Below the pieces are notes generated by a model. That model worked only from the letters and a program-made list of their open reading frames with translations. It did no database searches and was not told the origin of the DNA. Both the position numbers and the translations under genes were made by a program. Source: JAEYKI01 sp036679405 (GTDB lineage Bacteria > Bacillota > Clostridia > Christensenellales > Christensenellaceae). From it: a stretch of 64,000 nt of DNA. Within the stretch, counting starts at the first letter, position 1; each line of letters starts with the position of its first letter. The DNA lies in NCBI GenBank assembly GCA_036679405.1, contig JAVBVZ010000015.1, positions 186,001 to 250,000 of the forward strand, given 5' to 3'. Of the stretch, positions 25,652 to 34,070 are shown in pieces.

Positions 25652-26428
25652 ATGTATAAAATAGAAAGAAAATCGGAAATTGTAAGCATCCTTGAACAAT
25701 CAGGGAAAGTAGATGTTGCCGAACTGTCCCAGCGCCTTTCGGCATCCCGCGAAACCATCCGGCGCGATCTGCAGGAGATGGAAGAGGACGGCATCTTAAA
25801 ACGCACGCACGGCGGCGCCGTATTTGCCGGCAGCTATCCGGGATCTTCCATAGAACTCCCGGTATCTGTACGCGAAGTGCAGCACCCGGCAGAAAAAGAT
25901 GCGATCTGCCGCAAGGCGGCTTCCCTCATCCGCGACGGAGACAATATTTTTTTGGACAACAGTTCCACCTGCCTGTATCTTTTAAAATACATTCCGCCCA
26001 AAGCCAATGTGACCATCATTACAAACTCGGTCAAATTGCTTTCCGAGTCGGTAAATCATTTGGGGCCAAACCATTTGGTCATCTGCCTGGGCGGCATTTT
26101 TCACGCAAGCAACCATTCCCTGTACGGCAATACCGCGCTTAAAAACGCGGCAGACTTCTACCCCAGCAAAATGTTTATGTCCTGCTCGGGCATCCGTCCG
26201 GGCAGCGTAACGGATACCAGCATTTTGGAAGTAGACCTAAAACGCATGATGATCGAACGGAGCCAGGAAGTCATACTGCTTGCGGATCACAGCAAATTTA
26301 CGCGTTCGGGGCAGGTATTCCTTTCGGACTTCTCGGGTATCGATATGCTGATCACCGACAAGAAAGCCACGCCGGATCAGGCGGAATTCCTCTCAGGCAC
26401 GGGCACCGAACTTCTTGTTGCGGAATAA
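25652..26428 (+). CDS. DeoR-family sugar operon regulator
   Basis: The 258-residue protein has an N-terminal DeoR winged helix (VDVAELSQRLSASRETIRRDLQEMEEDGILKRTHGGA, residues about 18-55) and the DeoRC sugar-phosphate-binding domain with DNSSTCLYLLKYIP and ILLADHSKFTR. Such repressors respond to a phosphorylated sugar of the pathway they control. It is the first gene of a four-gene operon with a PfkB-type kinase, class II aldolase and rhamnulokinase-like kinase, spaced by 15-35 bases. Confidence 0.93.
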   Translation: MYKIERKSEIVSILEQSGKVDVAELSQRLSASRETIRRDLQEMEEDGILKRTHGGAVFAGSYPGSSIELPVSVREVQHPAEKDAICRKAASLIRDGDNIFLDNSSTCLYLLKYIPPKANVTIITNSVKLLSESVNHLGPNHLVICLGGIFHASNHSLYGNTALKNAADFYPSKMFMSCSGIRPGSVTDTSILEVDLKRMMIERSQEVILLADHSKFTRSGQVFLSDFSGIDMLITDKKATPDQAEFLSGTGTELLVAE

Positions 26429-26461
26429 ACCGGCCAAAACGCTTAGAAAGAAGAAATTATT

Positions 26462-27403
26462 ATGATATTTACGGTAACGCTTAACCCTGCGGTCGATAAA
26501 ATAATATTTTTAGACGAATTTATCCCCGCCCGCACCGCCCGCATCAACAAAACGCTGGACACCCTGGGCGGAAAAGGGACGCACGTATCCATCGACCTGA
26601 AATTGCTGAATATAGAAAACACGGCGCTCGGCGTCACCTTGGGAGAGAACGGCAAACGGATCACGCAAATGATGGAAGAATGGGGCGTTTCCGTTCGTTT
26701 TCTGCATTACGATGCACCCGGCCTCGAATCCCGCACGAATTTTGAGATCATAGAAGAAAAGGGAAGCCGCTGCACCATGCTTTCTTCCCGCGGTCCCATG
26801 CTGACCCGCGCCATGACGGACGACCTTCTGGCGCAAATCAAAACGCTGGCTTCGCCAAAGGATATCCTGATGCTCACGGGAGACGCCAGCAATGTGGAAG
26901 ATACTTCCGTCTACACCCGTCTTGCCGAAGAGGCGCACGATATGGGCGTAAAAGTCATTTTGGACGCAAGCGGTCCTTATCTGAAAGAAGGTTTGAAATC
27001 AAAGCCCTATATGATCAAACCGAACTTCGAAGAACTCTGCTTTATCGCCGGGCGCGAGCTTAAAGGCGAAGCGGACGTGGTCTCCGTTTTGGAAGAGCTG
27101 GATAAAGCGGGCATAGAAGTTGTCGCCATGACCTGGAGCGACCAGGGCGCGGTGGTTAAATCCGGCAAAAGCATTTGGCGGGTCTATCCGGCAAAAGTCC
27201 GTGCAGTCAACGAAGCCGGATGCGGGGACGCATTTCTCTCCGCTGTCGTTGCGGGACTGGTCCGGGGCGACGATCTGGAACAGACCATCAAATGGGCAGC
27301 CTGCGTCGCAGGTGCGGCCGCCGAAAGCGAAATCACCACCGGCTTTGACATGGGCCGCGCACAAGAGCTTATGAAAACGGCCCGCGCAATACGGTTAAAA
27401 TAA
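26462..27403 (+). CDS. PfkB-family sugar kinase (1-phosphofructokinase/tagatose-6-P kinase type)
   Basis: The 313-residue protein starts MIFTVTLNPAVDK, the hallmark of the FruK/LacC branch. GGKGTHVSIDLKLLN is the sugar-binding segment, and GCGDAFLSAVVAGL carries the catalytic Asp and anion hole (GCGD in place of the usual GAGD). It should phosphorylate a ketose phosphate to a bisphosphate. Because a class II aldolase and a rhamnulokinase-like kinase follow, the true substrate may be a deoxy-ketose phosphate rather than fructose 1-phosphate. The ribosome-binding site (AAGAAG) is weak. Confidence 0.9.
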   Translation: MIFTVTLNPAVDKIIFLDEFIPARTARINKTLDTLGGKGTHVSIDLKLLNIENTALGVTLGENGKRITQMMEEWGVSVRFLHYDAPGLESRTNFEIIEEKGSRCTMLSSRGPMLTRAMTDDLLAQIKTLASPKDILMLTGDASNVEDTSVYTRLAEEAHDMGVKVILDASGPYLKEGLKSKPYMIKPNFEELCFIAGRELKGEADVVSVLEELDKAGIEVVAMTWSDQGAVVKSGKSIWRVYPAKVRAVNEAGCGDAFLSAVVAGLVRGDDLEQTIKWAACVAGAAAESEITTGFDMGRAQELMKTARAIRLK

Positions 27404-27431
27404 TAAATAATTTGAAGAGAGGTTTAATATT

Positions 27432-28040
27432 TTGTCAGAATTACAGTACTCAGACGTCCGTTGCCAGATGGCAACAGTTGCGAAAGAAATGTGGGACCGC
27501 AAGCTCACCAACGCGGCGGGCGGAAACTTTGCGGTCTCGGTAGCGGAAAACCGGATGCTCATTTCCCCTTCCATGATGAGCGAGCATCACCTGTGCTCCA
27601 TAAGCCCGGACAGTTTTCTGCTGATCGACTATGATGAGAACATCATTGAAGGAGAGGGCAAGCTTTCCCGCGAAACCAAAATGCACATTTTATTGCACAA
27701 AAATTTTGATTTTATCAAAAGCACGATCCACGCCCATCCACAATACAGCATGGTATATGCAGCAGCCAACAAACCCATCAAAACGGTGACGGAAGCCACC
27801 ATGAAACGCGGTGAATATTTTGGCTGCGCCCGTCCCGCGACAGCGTATACCCCCGAACTTGCCGAGAGCGTATACGAATATTTTGAAGAGCATCGTGAAT
27901 TTGCCAATAAAATCGGTATCGGCTGCATCATGCCCCTGCACGGCGTTATTGTATCCGGCCCGAGCCTTATGGGCGCATACAGCTGTCTGGAACGAATGGA
28001 GACCGACGCTGTCTGCAACATCTTTAAAAACTTTATTTAA
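27432..28040 (+). CDS. Class II aldolase/adducin family (L-fuculose-phosphate aldolase-like)
   Basis: A 202-residue zinc aldolase. The motifs are GGNFAVSV (phosphate loop), STIHAHPQYSMVYAA (two zinc His) and MPLHGVIVSG (third zinc His), plus an acidic residue in TVTEATM. It would cleave a ketose 1-phosphate to DHAP and an aldehyde (lactaldehyde for fuculose or rhamnulose 1-phosphate). The start is a TTG at 27432, ten bases after AGAGAGG. It lies between the PfkB-type and rhamnulokinase-like kinase genes. Confidence 0.9.
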   Translation: MSELQYSDVRCQMATVAKEMWDRKLTNAAGGNFAVSVAENRMLISPSMMSEHHLCSISPDSFLLIDYDENIIEGEGKLSRETKMHILLHKNFDFIKSTIHAHPQYSMVYAAANKPIKTVTEATMKRGEYFGCARPATAYTPELAESVYEYFEEHREFANKIGIGCIMPLHGVIVSGPSLMGAYSCLERMETDAVCNIFKNFI

Positions 28041-28054
28041 AAGGATCCCGCAGC

Positions 28055-29506
28055 ATGAAAGCTTTGGCTTTGGACCTGGGCGGAAGCGGCGGAAAGATTT
28101 TTGCCGGCACTCTCGGTTCAAAAAAAATAAAAATAGAAGAGATACACCGTTTCTCAAACGGCCCCGTCCATGCGGCCGGCGGCCTTTACTGGGATGTTTT
28201 GGGCATCTGGCGGGAACTGCTCACAGGCATCGCGCGCGCTAAAAAATTTTCCAGCCTGGGAATAGACGCATTCTGCAACGATTACGGCTTGCTTGACGCA
28301 AACGGCCTTTTATACTCACAGGTATTCATGTACCGGGACGAGCGCACCCATGGCATGATAGAAAAAATCGAAAAGCGCATTCCTCCCATGAAACTGTACC
28401 GTGCGACAGGTTGCCAGCGCGCGCCTTTCAACACCCTGGTCCAGCTGGCCGCACACGCATCGGGCGCAGATGCTTTCCAGCTAAAAAACGCGTCCCGCCT
28501 GCTTTTTGTGCCCGAACTGCTGGACTATTTCCTGTCAGGAGAAAGCGTCGCGGAGTTCACTATTTCATCTGTTTCTCAGTGCTACAACCGTTCGCACGAA
28601 AACTGGGATGAACATATCCTTCAACCGCTCGGTATTCCGCTTGGGGTTTTCCAAAAAGTCGTGCCGCCCGCGACCGTTATCGGCAAGGCGCGCGGGGACA
28701 TTCTTTCCCAGACCGGTGCGGACGCCTTCCGGGTGACAACCGTCTGCCATCATGATACCGCTTCGGCGGTCATGGCCGTTCCCAGCCGCGAAAAACATTT
28801 CGCATATATCTCCAGCGGGACCTGGTCCCTCATGGGGATCGAAACCAATGAAATGATTACCACACCGCAGGCCTTTTCACACAACTTTGCCAATGAAGGC
28901 GGTTTTGCAAACACCAACCGGTTTTTAAAAAACATCATGGGGCTTTGGATCCTCCAGGAATGCAAACGCCAGTTCGATGCGGAAGGCCTGGGCCTTTCCT
29001 ACGCGGAGCTGGATGCACAGGCACAGGAGGCAACTCCTTTCCGCTCGCTGGTCAATCCTAATGATCCCGTGTTTTTCCGGCCGGGGAATATGGTTGGAAA
29101 AATCCAGGATAAATGCAGAAATTCCGGCCAGCCGGCACCCGAATCTCCGGGCGAAATCAACCGCTGCATCAAAGAAAGCCTGGCGCTTGCCTACCGCAGC
29201 ACGCTTGAGCAAATAGAAGAAACCGCGAACGTTTCCATTCCCCATGTGAATATTTTGGGTGGAGGCGCGCAAAGCGTTCTTTTGAACCGGTTTGCGGCTT
29301 CAGCCATGAACCGCCCGGTATACGCAGGGCCTTTTGAAGCGGCGGCCATCGGAAACCTCTGTGCCCAGTTCATTGCCGCAGGCAAACTGACAGGGCTTGA
29401 CGAGGCACGTTCCGTCATACTTGAGTCGTTTGAAATTCAGGAGTTTGAGCCGCAGGATGCTGCCGCCTGGGATGAAGCTTATCAAAAATTCCGCACGCTC
29501 CTGTAA
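28055..29506 (+). CDS. FGGY-family carbohydrate kinase, rhamnulokinase-like
   Basis: The 483-residue length matches RhaB (about 489). The N-terminal ATPase fold starts LALDLGGSGGKIFAG, the sugar-binding part has GIDAFCNDYGLLDANG, and the second half has SSGTWSLMGIE and VNILGGGAQSVLLNRFAASAMNRPV, all matching rhamnulokinases. It would phosphorylate a ketose (L-rhamnulose or similar) at C1, supplying the aldolase encoded just upstream. The ATG at 28055 follows AAGGAT. It is the last gene of the operon. Confidence 0.9.
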   Translation: MKALALDLGGSGGKIFAGTLGSKKIKIEEIHRFSNGPVHAAGGLYWDVLGIWRELLTGIARAKKFSSLGIDAFCNDYGLLDANGLLYSQVFMYRDERTHGMIEKIEKRIPPMKLYRATGCQRAPFNTLVQLAAHASGADAFQLKNASRLLFVPELLDYFLSGESVAEFTISSVSQCYNRSHENWDEHILQPLGIPLGVFQKVVPPATVIGKARGDILSQTGADAFRVTTVCHHDTASAVMAVPSREKHFAYISSGTWSLMGIETNEMITTPQAFSHNFANEGGFANTNRFLKNIMGLWILQECKRQFDAEGLGLSYAELDAQAQEATPFRSLVNPNDPVFFRPGNMVGKIQDKCRNSGQPAPESPGEINRCIKESLALAYRSTLEQIEETANVSIPHVNILGGGAQSVLLNRFAASAMNRPVYAGPFEAAAIGNLCAQFIAAGKLTGLDEARSVILESFEIQEFEPQDAAAWDEAYQKFRTLL

Positions 29507-29536
29507 ACTTTACTGCGCAATACTCTCCCCACTCTA

Positions 29537-29580
29537 TATACCGCAAAGGCCTTCAGATAACTGAAGGCCTTTGCGGTATA
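29537..29580. repeat. Perfect 20-bp hairpin without T-tract
   Basis: TATACCGCAAAGGCCTTCAG (29537-29556) and its exact complement (29561-29580) flank an ATAA loop between the ends of two convergent genes. No T-run follows on either strand, so it is not a standard intrinsic terminator but may act as a transcript-end barrier. Confidence 0.85.
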
Positions 29581-29616
29581 AAAAGAGGGATATTCAAATT
29601 TTCAAAAAACTTCTTC

Positions 29617-31104
29617 TTATTCCGTCTTGAAATCCATGCCGTTTTTAAGGCAAAACCTCTGCGCGGCAAATTTTCCCGCGGTGGCCGCTCCGGGCAGGCC
29701 GCCCGGCGGCAGTGTCCACATGCCCGCCATGATAAAATGATCAAGGCCGGGAAAAACGCCGGAATGATACTGCGGCACATCCCGTCCGCCCCTGGTCCAG
29801 CTCATCCAGGATCCGTGCCACGCATTGCAGTAACGCTCATATGTCATAGGCGTCACCACATCCGTTACTTCGATTTTTCCGTCTGCTTCGGAAAATCTTT
29901 GGGTCAGCACTGCACATGCATCTTCGGCAAGCTTCGCCTTGGCGGCAGCATATTTTTCCCGATCGTCATAAAGCGATTTCCAATATTCGTAGTCCGCCCG
30001 GTAAAAACAGGAAAACACGCTCTTTTTTTCCGGCGCCATTTTTTCATCAAACGCATAGCTTACAATCTGCGCCTGCTTTTCCTCCACCCCGCTGATCATT
30101 ACCGGAGTCTCCCGCCGTATCTGCAAAGCGCGAAAGTCGTTTTTGATATCCGCATCAACCCCCATAAAGACCATGGCACTGGTGATTGTCGGATATTTCT
30201 TCGGATCGGAAAACAGCTTTTTATAAACTTCGGGCGTATAGCGGTCCTGCAGCAATACATGCAGCGTGTAATATCCGTCCGCACAGGAAATCACATGATC
30301 TGCCGGAATCTCTTTTCCGTCCTCCAAAACCACTCCCTGCGCCCGGCCTTCTTCTATACTTATTTTTTTTACCTTTGCGCCATAAAATATCCGGCCGCCC
30401 AAATCCAGAAAACGTTTTTCCATACGCGCGGCCATTGCGCGCGACCCGCCTTTGGGGTAGCCGCCGTCTCCCGCGTTCATACCGGCCAGTGTAAACAAAA
30501 GGGAAGCGCAGGAAGCTCCGTCGGGAATCGCGGCTTCCATAGCCCGCCTGAGTATAGGATTTTTGAAAAGCGCGGCAAATTCCCCGCCCGTCATCTTTCC
30601 ATACCTTGATATTTTGGGAAACTTGGAAAAATTTTCAGCCGCAAACTTGAGCCCGTCGCTCATCCGCATCATATCCATAGGCCGCTCCACCGGCATATCA
30701 AGCGTCCCCAAGGCACGGATGGCTGCACAGAATTTTTTGATTTCGCGCTTATCTTCAGGCGCCGCTTCTATCAAATGGCTTTCCAGTTGATTTGCATCCG
30801 TATAAAAATTCACAGCTTTTCCCGTTTCTTCGTAACGCACAAAGATGTCGTGGTTGATCACACGCACGCTATCGTCCAGCGCGCCTGTATCACGCCATAT
30901 TTTATAAAGATTTCGGCCCGGCTTACTGCCCGTCAGCCAATGGATACAACCGTCAAAATGATATCCTTTGCGGTCCCATCCCGTGCATTCCCCGCCCGGG
31001 ACGGTATGCATTTCATAAATTTCGGTTTCAAATCCATTCAGGCACGCATAAATCCCGCAGGTCAGCCCTGCGATCCCCGCGCCGACAATCACCAGCTTCT
31101 TCAT
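29617..31104 (-). CDS. FAD-dependent oxidoreductase, CrtI/phytoene desaturase-like
   Basis: The 495-residue protein has the dinucleotide-binding VIVGAGIAGLTCGIYACLNG at the N-terminus, the following EMHTVPGGECTGW (FAD loop), and C-terminal GMWTLPPGGLPGAATAGK typical of the carotenoid isomerase/phytoene desaturase superfamily. Clostridia carry many such proteins with unknown substrates, and no carotenoid genes are nearby. The ATG at 31104 follows GGGAGG. It is 27 bases downstream of a TetR gene and is probably under its control. Confidence 0.88.
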   Translation of the reverse strand: MKKLVIVGAGIAGLTCGIYACLNGFETEIYEMHTVPGGECTGWDRKGYHFDGCIHWLTGSKPGRNLYKIWRDTGALDDSVRVINHDIFVRYEETGKAVNFYTDANQLESHLIEAAPEDKREIKKFCAAIRALGTLDMPVERPMDMMRMSDGLKFAAENFSKFPKISRYGKMTGGEFAALFKNPILRRAMEAAIPDGASCASLLFTLAGMNAGDGGYPKGGSRAMAARMEKRFLDLGGRIFYGAKVKKISIEEGRAQGVVLEDGKEIPADHVISCADGYYTLHVLLQDRYTPEVYKKLFSDPKKYPTITSAMVFMGVDADIKNDFRALQIRRETPVMISGVEEKQAQIVSYAFDEKMAPEKKSVFSCFYRADYEYWKSLYDDREKYAAAKAKLAEDACAVLTQRFSEADGKIEVTDVVTPMTYERYCNAWHGSWMSWTRGGRDVPQYHSGVFPGLDHFIMAGMWTLPPGGLPGAATAGKFAAQRFCLKNGMDFKTE

Positions 31105-31131
31105 TATTGAATCCTCCCTTTTTATCTTTCA

Positions 31132-31731
31132 TCATACAAGCAGCGTATCAAGCAATATTTTTTTATCAGGCATGTTAAAATCATCCCCTGCCAGTTTGTA
31201 CATGGCCAGTCCCTGCAAAGCCGCAAAAAATACCGTCGCCATTTCTTTTGGGTCTCCTTTTCGCACCTCTCCCGCCTGTTGTCCTGCCGCCAGGATGCGC
31301 GTCATGGCATCTAGGCCCCCGGCGCTTTGATCCAGTAGTTCCTTATACTCCAAGGCGGCTTCCTCCATCACCGACGCATGTGTCACAATCAAAAAATAAT
31401 AAGCGGTATCTTCAAAGTTTTCAATTGCATCCAGGATATATCCCGCAATCATCCTAATTTTTTCCTTTGGGCTTCCGGGCATTTTCTCCGCCATCAGAAC
31501 GGAATCGCCAGATGTTGTGATTGCCCGTTTCAAGAGCGCAAAAAATATTTCTTCTTTGGAAGAAAAATAATGGTATACCAGGCCGTGGCTCATACCCGCG
31601 CTTTTTACCACATCGCTGATCTTGGTCGCGGCAAATCCGCGCCTCCCGAACAACTTTAAGGCCGCAGAAAGTATCTGCTCTCTTCGTGCATCTTTGATTG
31701 CAGCGTTTTGCTTCTCATTTCTCGGGCTCAT
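31132..31731 (-). CDS. TetR-family regulator
   Basis: From the ATG at 31731 (six bases after AGGAG) the protein has 199 residues; the upstream extension to 31797 has no site and overlaps the promoter. The HTH is REQILSAALKLFGRRGFAATKISDVVKSAGMSHG...YHYFSSKEEIF (residues about 15-60), and the C-terminal ligand domain includes VFFAALQGLAMYK. A dyad at its promoter suggests autoregulation together with the downstream oxidoreductase. Confidence 0.9.
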   Translation of the reverse strand: MSPRNEKQNAAIKDARREQILSAALKLFGRRGFAATKISDVVKSAGMSHGLVYHYFSSKEEIFFALLKRAITTSGDSVLMAEKMPGSPKEKIRMIAGYILDAIENFEDTAYYFLIVTHASVMEEAALEYKELLDQSAGGLDAMTRILAAGQQAGEVRKGDPKEMATVFFAALQGLAMYKLAGDDFNMPDKKILLDTLLV

Positions 31732-31764
31732 AAAAACTCCTTTTTTATTTCGTCTTTCAAGAAC

Positions 31765-31794
31765 AGTATATTTTTTATTGACTGATTTGTCAAT
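31765..31794 (-). promoter_or_regulatory. Promoter and dyad operator of the TetR-oxidoreductase operon
   Basis: Minus-strand TTGACA (31788-31793) and TATACT (31765-31770) have a 17-bp spacer. The dyad ATTGAC-N6-GTCAAT (31777-31794) covers the -35, a typical repressor position. Confidence 0.75.
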
Positions 31795-31826
31795 CATAAA
31801 TTAATCTCATCCCAAATTTTTTAACG

Positions 31827-31855
31827 TTGACCTTTATTCAAAATACGGATAAAAT
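31827..31855 (+). promoter_or_regulatory. yjdF promoter
   Basis: TTGACC (31827-31832) and TAAAAT (31850-31855) are separated by 17 bp; the start site would fall near 31861, the first base of the yjdF RNA helix P1. Confidence 0.7.
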
Positions 31856-31860
31856 GGTCC

Positions 31861-31970
31861 GGTAAAGATAAAAACACAGTCCCGGTTGGTAGTCCGGGCG
31901 CAGCATTTCCTGTCAGTAACCTGCCTCCTTGGTTGTCCGTTCTTTACTTTAAAAATTGAAGTAAGGAGGA
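31861..31970 (+). ncRNA. yjdF riboswitch (azaaromatic-sensing leader)
   Basis: The 5' leader directly precedes a yjdF homologue. GTAAAGA (31862-31868) pairs with TCTTTAC (31941-31947) as an outer helix; ACAG (31876-31879) pairs with CTGT (31910-31913); CCCGG (31881-31885) pairs with CCGGG (31894-31898) around a TTGGTAGT loop. CCTCCTT (31924-31930) is complementary to the ribosome-binding site AAGGAGG (31963-31969), and TTACTT (31945-31950) can pair with AAGTAA (31959-31964), so alternative folds can hide or expose the site. This suggests translational control. I identify it by gene context and architecture; the Rfam model has not been run. Confidence 0.8.
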
Positions 31971-31977
31971 AAAAACG

Positions 31978-32397
31978 ATGGATGAGGTGTCCTCAAAGCT
32001 GACCGTCTTCTTTGAAGAACCCTTTTGGGTCGGCGTTTATGAGCGCATATCCCGCGGGAAAATGCAGATATGCAAAATAACATTCGGCTCAGAACCCAAG
32101 GATTATGAAGTCTATGATTTTATTTTAAGAAAATTTTTCAGCTTTGATTTCAGCACGCCGGCCGCACAGGAAAAATATCACTGCGCAAAGCCCGGCCCCA
32201 AACGGATGCAGCGCCAGATCAGCCGGCTTCTTCAGACAAAAGGCGTCGGCACAAAAGCCATGCAGGCGCTAAAAGCGCAGCATGAGCAGCATAAATCGGA
32301 AGCCGTATCCCGCAGGCGGGCAGAAAAAGAAAAAAATGCAGAATATGTTTTTCAACTGCGGCAGAAAAAGAAAAAAGAAAAACACAGGGGCAGGTAA
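31978..32397 (+). CDS. yjdF: YjdF-family protein (DUF2992)
   Basis: The 139-residue protein has the conserved N-terminus SKLTVFFEEPFWVGVYER, then ICKITFGSEPKDYEVYDFIL, and a very basic, probably helical C-terminal tail rich in Lys, Arg and Gln (ending KKKKEKHRGR). This is the DUF2992/YjdF family, whose biochemical function is unknown; in other Bacillota it lies behind the yjdF riboswitch, which binds azaaromatic compounds and is thought to respond to toxic aromatics. AAGGAGG lies eight bases before the ATG. It is divergent from the TetR/oxidoreductase operon. Confidence 0.92.
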   Translation: MDEVSSKLTVFFEEPFWVGVYERISRGKMQICKITFGSEPKDYEVYDFILRKFFSFDFSTPAAQEKYHCAKPGPKRMQRQISRLLQTKGVGTKAMQALKAQHEQHKSEAVSRRRAEKEKNAEYVFQLRQKKKKEKHRGR

Positions 32398-32580
32398 ACC
32401 GCTCCTGTGTTTTTAATGAAAGGCGCTTTAAAAGCCACATTCTTTTTATAAAACGCACTGCGCTTGCCCCCGTTTTGTCCACTTTGAATGTTCGTTTTTT
32501 GGACTGAATTATGAGGCCAGCCCTGCATGGATGCGGCCGAATTTTAAAACATATTGCGCCATTACGGAAACACGCAAATA

Positions 32581-32608
32581 AAAAAGCGCTCTTTAAGAAC
32601 GCTTTTTT
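32581..32608 (-). terminator. Terminator downstream of rubrerythrin
   Basis: AAAAAGCG and CGCTTTTT pair around an 11-base loop about 20 bases past the stop at 32628; T-runs exist on both strands. The rest of 32398-32627 shows nothing else clear. Confidence 0.65.
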
Positions 32609-32627
32609 TATTCAGCAACTTTTTATT

Positions 32628-33182
32628 TTAGAATTTTTTATACATTTCCCGTTTGGTGCCGCATACCGGACAAAATTCCGGCGCTTCATCCAGCACCGTA
32701 TGTCCGCATACCGGGCAAATAAACACGGCCTGAAGCTTCATATCTTCTCCCTTTTCTGCGCCGTCCTGGGCTTCATGGAACAGCTTGGCATGAATCTTCT
32801 CCGCTTCCAGCGCATAATGGAAGGAACGCTGCGCGCCCTTTTCACTCTGGAATTCAGCGGTGTTTAAGTATACCGGATACATCTGGTCTATTTCATGCTC
32901 CTCGCCCATAATGGCGCCGTTCAGGTTTTCCACCGTCTTGCCTACGCCGAAAGCACCGCCGGCCGCAACCGTTTCTGCCGCCGTCTCCCCGTCAATCTCC
33001 CGGAAATGATTGGAAGCGTGCACCCGCTCGGCATAAGAGATCGCCTCAAAAAGCTTCGCTATGTTTGGAAATCCTTCCTTTGCGGCCATATCGCCCCAAA
33101 TGAGATAGCGCATATGCGCCATGCTTTCTCCGCCATAGGCGGAATGTAAAAACTCTGCTGTCATTGCATTTTTTACAGCCAT
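32628..33182 (-). CDS. rbr: Rubrerythrin
   Basis: The 184-residue protein has an N-terminal ferritin-like diiron domain (residues about 1-145; GGESMAHMRYLIWGD, EAISYAERVHASNH, and ALEAEKIHAKLF) and a C-terminal rubredoxin-like domain with FICPVCGHTVLDEAPEFCPVCG. It reduces hydrogen peroxide in anaerobes. Two in-frame ATG codons follow GGAGG; the second, at 33182, is eight bases away and preferred. It is upstream, on the minus strand, of no close partner; KorB follows the other side at 33222. Confidence 0.94.
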   Translation of the reverse strand: MAVKNAMTAEFLHSAYGGESMAHMRYLIWGDMAAKEGFPNIAKLFEAISYAERVHASNHFREIDGETAAETVAAGGAFGVGKTVENLNGAIMGEEHEIDQMYPVYLNTAEFQSEKGAQRSFHYALEAEKIHAKLFHEAQDGAEKGEDMKLQAVFICPVCGHTVLDEAPEFCPVCGTKREMYKKF

Positions 33183-33221
33183 TTTCATACCCTCCTAAAA
33201 ATATAATATTTATTGTGTTTA

Positions 33222-34070
33222 TTAAATCAGTTCCAAGGCCAGTTTTCCGGCGACGCCTGCGTCCCGTTCTCTGCCGGCCAGAGGTTTTCCGCCCTTTAAA
33301 ACCGGGTTTTTTTCATGGAACGTTTCTTTCTCCTCCAGGTACAAAATACCGGTCGGAATGCGGTCGCCAAATTCCATCGCCTTTTGCATAGCCTGGGCTT
33401 TGTCTTTGGGATCATACGAAGCATCCAGTTCGTATACGCGCTCTTTGTACCAGGCAAAGGTATTGAGCTTATTAAAACTCACGCAGGGCTGCAAAATATC
33501 CACCAGCGCATATCCCTTATACGCCATTGCCTGTTTCATCAAAGATACAAGCTGGTCCGCATTTCCCGTAAACCCCCGGGCCACAAAGCCGGCACCCGCA
33601 GCGATCGCCATCAGCGCAGGATTCATCGGCTCGTTTATATTGCCAAAAACCTGTACGCCGGTCACCATCTCCACCATGCTGGTGGGGGAAGCCTGTCCCT
33701 TGGTCAGCCCGTATATTTGGTTATCATGCGCAAAATGCGTAATATCCACATTCCGGCGTATATTATGAATAAAATGGTTGCCGCCTTCTCCGTAAGAATC
33801 GCCGTCTCCGGTATCCACCACAACAGTCAGGGTGCTGTTTGCCATTTTTGCGGCAACAGCCGCCGGCAGCGCACGTCCATGCAGCCCGCAGAAAGCATTT
33901 GCGCTTAAATATTGGGGCAGTTTGGCCGCCTGGCCGATACCGCCCACCATCAAAACATCCTTCGGGTCTTTATTCAGCTCTTGCAGCGCCTCTTTGACGC
34001 ATTTTAAAATGCCAAAGTTGCCGCAGCCCAGGCACCAGGCCGTTTCATAAGTTTCAAATGCCGTTCCCAT
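33222..34070 (-). CDS. korB: 2-oxoacid:ferredoxin oxidoreductase subunit beta
   Basis: The 282-residue subunit contains the TPP-binding region: WCLGCGNFGI (cysteines for a 4Fe-4S cluster), GGIGQAAKLP, the HGRALPAAVA segment, VVDTGDGDSYGEGGNHF (TPP-Mg GDG motif) and SPTSM. It converts a 2-oxoacid plus CoA to acyl-CoA with ferredoxin reduction together with KorA. The ATG follows the stop of korA directly (TAAATG), so the subunits are translationally coupled. 2-Oxoglutarate is the usual substrate, but a branched-chain or other 2-oxoacid is possible. Confidence 0.92.
   Translation of the reverse strand: MGTAFETYETAWCLGCGNFGILKCVKEALQELNKDPKDVLMVGGIGQAAKLPQYLSANAFCGLHGRALPAAVAAKMANSTLTVVVDTGDGDSYGEGGNHFIHNIRRNVDITHFAHDNQIYGLTKGQASPTSMVEMVTGVQVFGNINEPMNPALMAIAAGAGFVARGFTGNADQLVSLMKQAMAYKGYALVDILQPCVSFNKLNTFAWYKERVYELDASYDPKDKAQAMQKAMEFGDRIPTGILYLEEKETFHEKNPVLKGGKPLAGRERDAGVAGKLALELI

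Noticed and set aside
32219..32482. Minus-strand 87-codon frame over the yjdF 3' end
   Set aside because: It lies antisense to the basic tail of yjdF and reads as a shadow frame without a ribosome-binding site.
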